From assembly GCF_001049895.1 (NCBI RefSeq), contig NZ_CVPE01000006.1, positions 530,957 through 594,956 on the forward strand: a DNA stretch of 64,000 bases, given 5' to 3'. The translations under genes and the position numbers were made by a program. The notes beneath the pieces are model-generated. The model was not told the origin of the DNA. It made no database searches and saw nothing but the letters and a program-made list of their open reading frames with translations. Source of the DNA: Rubeoparvulum massiliense. Lineage in GTDB: Bacteria > Bacillota > Bacilli > Rubeoparvulales > Rubeoparvulaceae. Shown here piece after piece: positions 46,047 through 53,470 of this stretch (the first letter of the stretch is position 1; every line of letters starts with the position of its first letter).

Positions 46047-47405
46047 ATGCGTGACATCCGTGGTAAAATCCGATTTTCATCCTACCAAGTCATCGTAATA
46101 AGCTATTTTGTGGCAACAATCTTAGGTACCCTGCTCTTGAAACTTCCCTTCGCCATTGAATCAGGCATCCACCTCTCTTGGTTGGATGCATTATTTACTT
46201 CCATGAGTGCCATTAGTGTAACAGGACTCACCACCGTCACCATTGCTGATACCTTTACCCCATTTGGCGTGCTAATCATCATGGTTCTTATTCAATTCGG
46301 AGGGATCGGCTTGATGACGCTGGGCACCTTCATCTGGTTACTCCTCGGTGAGAAGATCGGGCTCAGAGAGCGCAAATTGATGATGATCGACCATAATCGG
46401 AATGATCTAGCTGGGTTAGTACGAGTAATGCGGTTTGTCCTTTTCTTCTCTCTGACCATTGAATTGGTGGCTGGACTCATCTTCGGCACATATCTCTGGT
46501 TGAAAAACCCCTATGAGGCATGGTATGGCGCCTACTTTCATGGGATTTTCCATGGAATCTCTGCCTTTACCAATACAGGCTTTGATATCTTTGGGAATAG
46601 CTCCTTAATTAATTTTCGAAGTGATTCCTTCTTTACAGCCCTGACCATGCTCTTAATTGTCATGGGTGGACTCGGCTTTCCAGTCTTATTAGAGCTGAAG
46701 GCGTATCTCACTTCAGAGCATCGTCATCATTTCCGTTTCTCATTATATACGAAGGTAACTACCCTCGTCTTTACTACCATTATGATTATCGGTGCAATAA
46801 GCATCTTTTTATTAGAACGAACTCACATCTTCGCAGACGTAAGCAGTTGGAAGGCACTCTATGATTCCTTATTCTATTCTGTCACAGCGCGTAACGCAGG
46901 GTTCTCTATCAGTGATGTCTCTCAGTTCTCCACGTCGACACTCTTTTTCCTATCCATCCTCATGTTTATTGGAGCTAGCCCTTCTAGTGTCGGCGGTGGG
47001 ATTCGTACCACTACACTCTTTGTGATCCTCCTAACGATCTTACAATATGCTCGTGGTGAGCGGGAGATCAATATCTTTGGACGGCGCATCGCCCATGATG
47101 ATATCATCAAGAGCTTTGTCGTCTTCGCTACTGCCATCATTCTTACTGGTACCATGATCATTCTGGTGGATAGCATCGAGCTTCATCAGCATTCCCTCGT
47201 AGAGGTGATCTTTGAAGTGACCTCCGCCTTTGGTACCACCGGCTTAAGCATGGGAATTACGGCTGAACTAGCCCCATTGAGCAAGATTCTGCTCATCATC
47301 ACCATGTTCATCGGACGGATCGGTATCGTCTCCTTCCTCCTCTTCTTCGCCCACGAGAAGCCCCGTTCTTATCATTATCCAGAGGAGCGGTTGATTATAG
47401 GGTGA
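46047..47405 (+). CDS. Trk/Ktr-type potassium uptake channel subunit
   Basis: A 452-residue membrane protein of the KtrB/TrkH superfamily. Four pore-loop repeats, each with a filter glycine, are visible: SAISVTGLTTV, SAFTNTGFDIFG, SVTARNAGFSISD and TSAFGTTGLSMG. It should take up potassium, driven by membrane potential with or without sodium. KtrB-type channels need a cytosolic gating ring (KtrA), and none is encoded in this window. GAAGAGGG stands upstream of the ATG; it starts 34 bases after the DedA gene. Confidence 0.9.
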   Translation: MRDIRGKIRFSSYQVIVISYFVATILGTLLLKLPFAIESGIHLSWLDALFTSMSAISVTGLTTVTIADTFTPFGVLIIMVLIQFGGIGLMTLGTFIWLLLGEKIGLRERKLMMIDHNRNDLAGLVRVMRFVLFFSLTIELVAGLIFGTYLWLKNPYEAWYGAYFHGIFHGISAFTNTGFDIFGNSSLINFRSDSFFTALTMLLIVMGGLGFPVLLELKAYLTSEHRHHFRFSLYTKVTTLVFTTIMIIGAISIFLLERTHIFADVSSWKALYDSLFYSVTARNAGFSISDVSQFSTSTLFFLSILMFIGASPSSVGGGIRTTTLFVILLTILQYARGEREINIFGRRIAHDDIIKSFVVFATAIILTGTMIILVDSIELHQHSLVEVIFEVTSAFGTTGLSMGITAELAPLSKILLIITMFIGRIGIVSFLLFFAHEKPRSYHYPEERLIIG

Positions 47406-47740
47406 GGAAAATGCTGTTAAAAACGAATAAGAGAAGTGGTATTATGCCCTTAAATAACGGGGCGTATTTACAGTGAATCAATAAAAGTGTTTATGAAATC
47501 ATTTTTTTACCCATAATATTTCAGAATAATTACCCCGTCTTTGCTACCATCCTGTTTAGCTATATGCTTTCTTATTTAATCACGATACTCTATCTTTTTT
47601 CCTTTTCCGATCTTCGGAATATATAGTGGAAATACTGTTTGAATAACTCAATAACACTTTAACAACACATCATAATATTTGGTGGAATAGGGATTTTAAT
47701 GAGAAAATGATTGTAATATTTTTTCTATATGTTAATATAT
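47406..47740. other. AT-rich intergenic region
   Basis: No gene is seen. It marks the change from housekeeping genes to an accessory region. A short imperfect stem (GCCC/GGGC) near 47442-47468 has no T run, so I do not call it a terminator. Confidence 0.5.
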
Positions 47741-47742
47741 AG

Positions 47743-47762
47743 TTAGTTAGTCAAATAACTAA
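47743..47762. promoter_or_regulatory. TetR-type operator before the regulator gene
   Basis: TTAGTTA and TAACTAA form an inverted repeat with a 6-base centre, ending 14 bases before the ATG and just after a TAATAT-like -10 box. Position fits autorepression. Confidence 0.6.
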
Positions 47763-47776
47763 ATGGCGGTGAAAAA

Positions 47777-48361
47777 ATGGCAAAACCAAATGTGATAAGT
47801 AAGGGCGATTTAATTAAATGTGCAAAAAAGTGTTTGGTTGATAAAGGTATTGAAAAATTCACATTAAGAGCAGTGGCTGAAACGGCAGGAGTTACACAAG
47901 GTACAATCTATTACCATTTTAGAACGAAGGAACAGTTGTTAGTCGATATTGTGCAAGATATTTGTGAATCAAGTTGGCACGAAATATCTCAAAGTAATGA
48001 AGCTGTGATTGAGCAAGCTCTTGCATCTGCTAAAAGTCGTTGTTCATATGATTCGTATTTTCATAAATTATTTTTCTCATTAGTTGCTTCAAGTTTTAAT
48101 AATGAAAAAATCAAAGGTAAACTTAGCGAAATTATTATGATAGAAAACAAGGCTCTAACTGGTAATTTAACTAAATTGTGGACAGAATCACCGATAGAAG
48201 GAGTTTCACTTGAGACATGGGGAATTTTCTTAAATGCTCTTGTTGACGGATTGGCATTACAGGCATTATTACAAAAAGATTTTCCAATTGAAAAAACATA
48301 CAAGGAATTTGAGCAATTCGTTAGCGCCCTTAATAATTTGAAAAGTAAGGTGAGCGAATAA
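47777..48361 (+). CDS. TetR-family transcriptional repressor
   Basis: A 194-residue regulator with an N-terminal helix-turn-helix (FTLRAVAETAGVTQGTIYYHFRTKEQLL) and a helical ligand domain. It uses more AT-rich codons than the genes to its left. It overlaps the next gene by one base (TAATG), so it almost certainly controls that small membrane protein together with itself through the palindrome upstream. The ligand is unknown. Confidence 0.88.
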   Translation: MAKPNVISKGDLIKCAKKCLVDKGIEKFTLRAVAETAGVTQGTIYYHFRTKEQLLVDIVQDICESSWHEISQSNEAVIEQALASAKSRCSYDSYFHKLFFSLVASSFNNEKIKGKLSEIIMIENKALTGNLTKLWTESPIEGVSLETWGIFLNALVDGLALQALLQKDFPIEKTYKEFEQFVSALNNLKSKVSE

Positions 48362-48762
48362 TGAAAGGTTATTTATTCACGGCAATATGGGGTGTTTTAG
48401 TGTGGTTCTTTGCCACATTATTTTTTAGGCTTTTTGGGGAATACGTTCTCTTCAGTCCAGTTACAAATGAGTTTGTTTTCAGCATTTTCTTATTATTAGT
48501 TGGAACAGCAGTTTTACTGTGGGGTGTTACATATATGTATTTATTATTCGATAAAACAAACAATGCACCATTAAAGTTCGGGGTAATTGGTACTATTATT
48601 GGTTTAGCGTTGGACACATTTTCTATATCTAATCACCATATGGTTTTTCCAAAATTAGATGAATCACAGGTTATTGCTTTTACAACATGGATGTCTTTTG
48701 CATATGCGTTATATTTATTTATACCTTTAATGTTTAATCGAAAACAGGGTCAGAGTAATTAG
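48361..48762 (+). CDS. four-helix small membrane protein regulated by TetR
   Basis: A 133-residue protein with four predicted membrane segments (about 3-25, 38-62, 73-90 and 105-126). It resembles the DUF5367-type small membrane proteins often paired with TetR regulators, but I would not assign a function. It shares a stop/start overlap with the regulator, so the two are co-transcribed. Such pairs often handle toxic lipophilic compounds; this is inference. Confidence 0.7.
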   Translation: MKGYLFTAIWGVLVWFFATLFFRLFGEYVLFSPVTNEFVFSIFLLLVGTAVLLWGVTYMYLLFDKTNNAPLKFGVIGTIIGLALDTFSISNHHMVFPKLDESQVIAFTTWMSFAYALYLFIPLMFNRKQGQSN

Positions 48763-48880
48763 CTAATCGCGTTCTTATTCAAGTAAAAGGACATTGAGGA
48801 AATATGGATTCATAAGAGAAAAATTCTAACACAATTTTTGCAACATTCAAAATTCAAACGTTATCTAAGAAAGGCTAAAT

Positions 48881-49114
48881 AACCTGAACGGCTTATTATT
48901 TCTACCCGACTTTATAGTAACAGAACCACCACAAGAAAATGAAATCGATATGATGCTTAAAGTGGAAATTGTCAATCCACCAGCATACTGTCCTGAATGT
49001 CTCTTTGGCACATTATACAAACCTGGTTCACAAAAGTAATTAATTATGGATCTGCCCATTCATTCAAAGCGCGTAGGCTTACAATTGAATCGAAGACGTT
49101 TTTTATTAGATTAG
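48881..49114 (+). pseudogene. remnant of an ISL3-family transposase (N-terminus)
   Basis: In one reading frame the translation gives LLFLPDFIVTEPPQENEIDMM...VNPPAYCPECLFGTLYKPGSQK, an internal stop, then LIMDLPIHSKRVGLQLNRRRFLL and a second stop. This is the zinc-finger N-terminus of ISL3-family transposases (CPEC...LYKHGS..Q..MDLPIHGKRV.L...RRR). The rest of the element is missing. It lies just before the end of the first CRISPR array. Confidence 0.7.
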
Positions 49115-49136
49115 AATGAACTGATAGATAAGTAGG

Positions 49137-49632
49137 ATTTGAGTACCTTATAGTTACGATACAAACTAAAGCAAATCGGTCTGGGATTCTCGATTCTACT
49201 TGAGTTTCAATTCCTCATAGTTACGATACAAACCACGATGCACTCACCTGGTATTTGACCGCCATCTCCTGTTTCAATTTCTCATAGTTACGATACAAAC
49301 TAGACAAACCAGAAGTCTCAGCCCCTATGATCACGTGTTTCAATTCCTCATAGTTACGATACAAACAAAATATACGAGTATCTTGTACAAGTAGATTAGG
49401 AAGTTTCAATTCCTCATAGTTACGATACAAACGATGGCCGTTGCGAGAAATGTGGACAGCCCTTAGATAGTTTCAATTCCTCATAGTTACGATACAAACA
49501 AGGGACACCACACAAGGTATACCAGTTTTTGAAAGAGTTTCAATTCCTCATAGTTACGATACAAACTGTATCCTTATCCAAAAAACTGTATCGTTTTTTT
49601 CCGTTTCAATTCCTCATAGTTACGATACAAAC
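49137..49632 (-). CRISPR. CRISPR array 1, 8 repeats, 7 spacers
   Basis: On the plus strand the 30-base repeat begins GTTTCAATTCCTC and ends ACGATACAAAC. Repeats start at 49137 (degenerate), 49204, 49271, 49337, 49403, 49470, 49537 and 49603, with spacers of 36-37 bases. Read on the minus strand the repeat ends ATTGAAAC, the 8-base tag usual for type I-B crRNA, so transcription should run leftward from the leader at 49633. The repeat at 49271 has one base change, and the leftmost is decayed, as expected at the old, leader-distal end. No cas genes adjoin it. Confidence 0.95.
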
Positions 49633-49820
49633 CCATAAAAGCCCTGATAAATCAAGATTCTCCTCAAATACAATATAGTCAATCTTCCCTTTGCAAGCAA
49701 CCTAGATATAATAACAAAAATGCGCTACACCTTGTTACGCTTGGTTTTTTCTAAATTATAATTAAAAATTCAATGTCGTCGATCTCTAGGGTTTACTACG
49801 CTACTCCCGATCGACGACAT
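49633..49820 (-). promoter_or_regulatory. leader of CRISPR array 1
   Basis: AT-rich segment directly flanking the last repeat. It is a close match to the sequence flanking array 2, especially in the first 60-70 bases, and it ends in an inverted repeat (GTCGTCGATC...GATCGACGAC) at 49775-49818. Confidence 0.8.
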
Positions 49821-50057
49821 GGTGTCAAATAATCTTTAGTTTCATATTAAAGTAGAATGTACGCTAATTTCCTTACTTTGTGGGATAAATCATCAGCAAA
49901 CATATCATTGATGCTTATGCTCTTGTAACCATTGATATCGATGTAAGAAATTTATTGCTCTTCTTCTTTATTATTACGAAAAACTTATTTTCAATCATAT
50001 CCATATCAGCTTCCCCTTGAGCCTTAGTCATTCTTATTACCAGACTTAATAATCCGT
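49821..50057. other. intergenic region after the ABC exporter
   Basis: I see no convincing gene. A short frame read leftward at 49915-50030 gives a lysine-rich peptide but lacks a start, a binding site and family resemblance. Confidence 0.4.
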
Positions 50058-51623
50058 TTAGAAAAAATTGGCTGTGCAGACCTTGTGATATAAGCGACCT
50101 GCTATAATAAGAAGAATTACAGAAGAAACCCAAAGCGTTGGCATGAGTGGGAAAGCTAGAAACCAATTGAGCATTACTGGAACAGCTACAGCAATCATAC
50201 AGAGTAGACTAGATGCAATGACAGGGATGCTCTGTTTGACAACCATCATTTCATTGTCCCATTCATAATTGGGGTACCTTAGGTTCAAGAAAATGCCAAT
50301 CACTATGGTAAAGAGTGAATAGGCTATTGGTACGAATAGCAAGCTTATCATCTGCCATGCTTCCATTTTTATGCGTGCTGTTATTGACAGAACGGCAATG
50401 ATATAGGCGAAACCATGTAAAGTGAGATTGACGGCAAGTTTACTGTTCAAAATGGTTTTCACTGATACTGGGGAGCTTTGCAAAATCCAGATGTTTTTTC
50501 CTTCTAAAGAAATGGAGGATGCAGCTGGGTTGCTCAATGACAGCAACATACTAACCATAATTGGCGCATACTGCCCAAGAAATCTGTTCATATCCTCCAT
50601 GCCAGTATATTCGCCCAATTCTTCAGGAGATATAAGAAGCAATAAGATGCTGAAAACACACAACATAACTACACCAAGCCCAGTGTTCAATACATACATA
50701 TATGAACTGAAAAAGCGTCCCCACTCTTTTTGATATAACGCTTGAAGGCTTGAGCGCTGTTTTAGACTTTCTTTCCTTCTGACAGTGTGTTGTACGCTGG
50801 AAGTGACGAAAAAATTGATTCGGCCATACTTCGCTCCGATTACTTTGATAAAAATGAAAAAGGTGATTGTAGATATAATGATAAAGCTGCCCATACTAAT
50901 CAGCATATGCTGATTCGCATTTGAAAGAAACCATTTTGATAAAGGGTACATACTGCTTATTTGCCCTGCGAGCATTGAACCAAGATTGCCAGGCTCATGT
51001 CCCGATTGCATGCTAGAGAATCCAAAATATCCAACCATTCCGAGGGCTACGAACGAGAATATCAAAGAGAATAGGGTCTTCTTTTTGAACCTTGATGAAA
51101 CAACAACGATCAGCACTCCTATCACCGCCGCAATCGACATGGGAATAAGGGGAACAAAGAATACGGCGATGAAATAGAGAAGCAGATGTGGAATATTCAG
51201 TGGAGAGTTTAGTATCCAAACAATTCCCCCTGGCACCATAAAGACAAAAGAAATAACAAGGTTTAGGAGATACATAAACAAAAACTTACTACTGATAATG
51301 TCGCTAGCCTTAATCGGAAGCGCGGATAGCATATCATAATCCTTGCTACCAAAGAGAATGCCATTGGAGCGGAACATGGTCAGAAGTAAGATGAGGAAGC
51401 TGGATATGGCAACCATATAGGCTGGAATTAGCTTCTCCTCTCCCATCTGAACCAATGTAGTTGCAGTCAGTATGTTATAAGTACAAAGGAACAGTACCAT
51501 TGTCAAAACGCCCAATCCGACAATGACAGCCGTATTCCTTTTCTTGCTCTCTGGTTCTAATATCTCATTGGCGGAAAAATAATTAAGTAATTGCGTCCTC
51601 AACAAGAGTCCTGTTATACTCAT
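50058..51623 (-). CDS. ABC-2-type exporter membrane subunit
   Basis: A 521-residue membrane protein with about 12 hydrophobic segments, in two blocks of six. It has the long external and internal loops usual for large ABC-2 permeases of Firmicutes (FGSKDYDMLSALPIKASDIISSKF and SSISLEGKNIWILQSSPVSVKTILNSKL). It overlaps the ATPase gene by 4 bases, so the two form an exporter. The substrate is unknown; antimicrobial peptide or lipid-like compounds are typical. Expression should follow the TetR gene upstream. Confidence 0.88.
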   Translation of the reverse strand: MSITGLLLRTQLLNYFSANEILEPESKKRNTAVIVGLGVLTMVLFLCTYNILTATTLVQMGEEKLIPAYMVAISSFLILLLTMFRSNGILFGSKDYDMLSALPIKASDIISSKFLFMYLLNLVISFVFMVPGGIVWILNSPLNIPHLLLYFIAVFFVPLIPMSIAAVIGVLIVVVSSRFKKKTLFSLIFSFVALGMVGYFGFSSMQSGHEPGNLGSMLAGQISSMYPLSKWFLSNANQHMLISMGSFIIISTITFFIFIKVIGAKYGRINFFVTSSVQHTVRRKESLKQRSSLQALYQKEWGRFFSSYMYVLNTGLGVVMLCVFSILLLLISPEELGEYTGMEDMNRFLGQYAPIMVSMLLSLSNPAASSISLEGKNIWILQSSPVSVKTILNSKLAVNLTLHGFAYIIAVLSITARIKMEAWQMISLLFVPIAYSLFTIVIGIFLNLRYPNYEWDNEMMVVKQSIPVIASSLLCMIAVAVPVMLNWFLAFPLMPTLWVSSVILLIIAGRLYHKVCTANFF

Positions 51624-52330
51624 GCTTCCTGCACCTCCATAAAGAATGCTTCCAAGGAGCGATTCCCTTTCACATTCTCTGTAAGCCCACTAGCGATCAG
51701 CTTCCCTTCCTTGATAATCGCAATCTTATTGCAAAGCTTTTCTGCAACATCAAGAATATGAGTGGAAAAAAAGATCGCTCCTCCGCTAGACACACATTCT
51801 TGCATAATCTGTTTCAGCGTAAAAGCACCTTTCGGATCAAGTCCGACAAAAGGTTCGTCCAATATTAAGAGCTTTGGAGAATGCGTCATGGCTGCAATAA
51901 TTGCGGTCCGTTGCTTCATACCATGCGAGTAGGAAGAAATGATATGACGCAGGCTAGGGGTCATTTCAAAAAGATCTCCATATTTCTGAATTCTCGATTT
52001 CCGCTCAGAAGTTGAGACATCATACAGATCAGCAATAAAGTTGATGTATTGATACCCCGTTAGGTGTTCGTATAAGTCGGGATTATCAGGGATATAGGCG
52101 AGCAAGGATTTACAAGCGATCGGCTCCTTTTTGATGGAATGACCATCAATGAAAATTTCTCCACCTTCAAAGTCATGGATTCCAACTACTGCTTTGATCG
52201 TTGATGTTTTTCCAGAACCGTTTGCTCCGATAAAGCCAAAAATATCGCCAGCCTTGATCGAAATACTTAGATTGTCAACCGCCTTTTTTGTACCGTTGTA
52301 AACTTTCGTAAGGTTTTTTATTTCTAACAT
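51620..52330 (-). CDS. ABC exporter ATPase
   Basis: A 236-residue nucleotide-binding subunit. The Walker A motif (GANGSGKTSTI), the Q-loop, the signature SYSHGMKQR, Walker B (LLILDEPFVGLD) and the H-loop (STH) are intact. It powers the permease encoded next. AAGGAGG is before the ATG, and a TGACA-TAA-TGTCA operator lies just upstream. Confidence 0.95.
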   Translation of the reverse strand: MLEIKNLTKVYNGTKKAVDNLSISIKAGDIFGFIGANGSGKTSTIKAVVGIHDFEGGEIFIDGHSIKKEPIACKSLLAYIPDNPDLYEHLTGYQYINFIADLYDVSTSERKSRIQKYGDLFEMTPSLRHIISSYSHGMKQRTAIIAAMTHSPKLLILDEPFVGLDPKGAFTLKQIMQECVSSGGAIFFSTHILDVAEKLCNKIAIIKEGKLIASGLTENVKGNRSLEAFFMEVQEA

Positions 52331-52347
52331 CCATACTCCTCCTTTAC

Positions 52348-52360
52348 TGACATAATGTCA
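52348..52360. promoter_or_regulatory. TetR operator copy 1
   Basis: TGACA-TAA-TGTCA between a TATACT -10-like box and the ribosome binding site of the ABC ATPase gene; the perfect arms extend to ACTGACAT/ATGTCAGT. Confidence 0.65.
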
Positions 52361-52379
52361 GTTAAATAGTATAAAAATT

Positions 52380-52399
52380 ACGATAGTCCAGACTATCGT
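52380..52399. repeat. inverted repeat upstream of the ABC exporter
   Basis: ACGATAGTC and GACTATCGT, nine-base perfect arms separated by two bases. It may be a second operator or the end of a lost element. Confidence 0.6.
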
Positions 52400-52403
52400 C
52401 TAA

Positions 52404-52460
52404 AACATTTCATGAACAATTCTCCACCCATGCTAACACTTAGAAGTGGGAGACTTCTTT
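52404..52460 (-). mobile_element. possible relic of an IS200/IS605 element end
   Basis: On the minus strand the stretch has nested short hairpins (GAAGT...ACTTC; CACTT-CTA-AGTG) and ends with TTCATGAA, like the structured right ends found after tnpB genes. No transposase text remains. This is tentative. Confidence 0.3.
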
Positions 52461-52477
52461 CCGATGTTCAGCTGAAT

Positions 52478-52490
52478 TGACAAGTTGTCA
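52478..52490. promoter_or_regulatory. TetR operator copy 2
   Basis: TGACA-AGT-TGTCA, the same 5-3-5 pattern as the other two copies, 43 bases after the TetR gene stop. Confidence 0.6.
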
Positions 52491-52532
52491 GTTTAAGAGA
52501 TAAGAATACACAATGACATGCTGTTCATTGGT

Positions 52533-53156
52533 TTATCTATTCGTAAAAATTGGTGTTTCTACACCTAATACACGTTCCAATAATTCCTTATAAGCGGTTA
52601 CATATTGAATAAGTTGTTCAATTTCCATAGGCAAAGCCTTAACATCATTGGCTACAAAGACATAGCCTGTCATTAAAAAGGCTGCTGTTTCCAGTGGATA
52701 TGTTACATGAAAAACACCTTCTGCAATACCTTGCTCAATGATATGCGAAAAGTAAGATGTAACCATATTGGAGAATCTATGTGAGAAGCGATCCATCATG
52801 TAGTGATTCTGTTCAAGGTCAACATTCTTTTGCAACTCAATCATTTCTTTTGTAATGGTATCCGGTGAAATCATTGTAGCATCAATGAAAGAACGAACTT
52901 TTTCAAGTGCAGATTTCTCTTCGTCATATGAAATGGCTGATAAACGACGGAGCAAAGGTTCTGAATATTTTTCAACTAAGCAGTATAGAATATCCTCCTT
53001 GTTTTCGAAATGGTAATAGAGTAAACCACGAGATATTTTTACTTCATCAATAATATCCTGTGTTGTCGTGTTCAAAAAACCTTTTTCTGCAAACAATCGG
53101 AGTGCTGCTTCCATAATTTCTGCTCTGCGAACCTCCGGATCTTTCACATCACGCAT
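52533..53156 (-). CDS. TetR-family repressor of the ABC exporter
   Basis: A 207-residue TetR-type regulator with the helix-turn-helix NTTTQDIIDEVKISRGLLYYHFENKEDIL. Start at 53156 (MRDVKDPEVRR) because AGGAGGGG stands before it; the longer frame reads through the upstream operator. Three TGACA-N3-TGTCA sites flank it and the exporter genes, so it most likely represses itself and the exporter. The inducing compound is unknown. Confidence 0.9.
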   Translation of the reverse strand: MRDVKDPEVRRAEIMEAALRLFAEKGFLNTTTQDIIDEVKISRGLLYYHFENKEDILYCLVEKYSEPLLRRLSAISYDEEKSALEKVRSFIDATMISPDTITKEMIELQKNVDLEQNHYMMDRFSHRFSNMVTSYFSHIIEQGIAEGVFHVTYPLETAAFLMTGYVFVANDVKALPMEIEQLIQYVTAYKELLERVLGVETPIFTNR

Positions 53157-53470
53157 ACGATCTCCCCTCCTAATAAGGAGCATATCGTTTAACTGACAGA
53201 TTGTCAATTCATTTCATTATTACCTGCTCCCTATGAAATAGATGCTTTCAGTGTGAGAGTGAGAGGAAGCACTCTATCTTGGAAGTCATAGCTTCAAGCG
53301 CAACCTGATCTTAAAGTGTTAAAGACCTGACCCTGGAGTGTTCACTTTTCAATGTCACAAGATAACGCCACAAGTAATTCCTGCTTATCCGGCGTCTCAT
53401 GCAATACGATTATTAAAATTTTGTTTGTTGTAAAGAGGATGAGATTGCCAGATATTGTACTACTATTGTT
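53157..53470. other. intergenic region left of array 2
   Basis: Contains a TetR operator at its left edge but no gene that I can support. Its GC-richer middle part looks like decayed coding sequence, with no family recognised. Confidence 0.4.
53194..53206. promoter_or_regulatory. TetR operator copy 3
   Basis: TGACA-GAT-TGTCA, 37 bases upstream of the TetR gene start; same 5-3-5 layout as copies 1 and 2. Confidence 0.65.

Noticed and set aside
49221-49430. A 69-residue frame in array 1
   Set aside because: It is again only the repeat read in frame.
49915-50166. Minus-strand ORF of 83 residues
   Set aside because: Its first part overlaps the permease gene in another frame, and the rest is AT-rich with no start signal.
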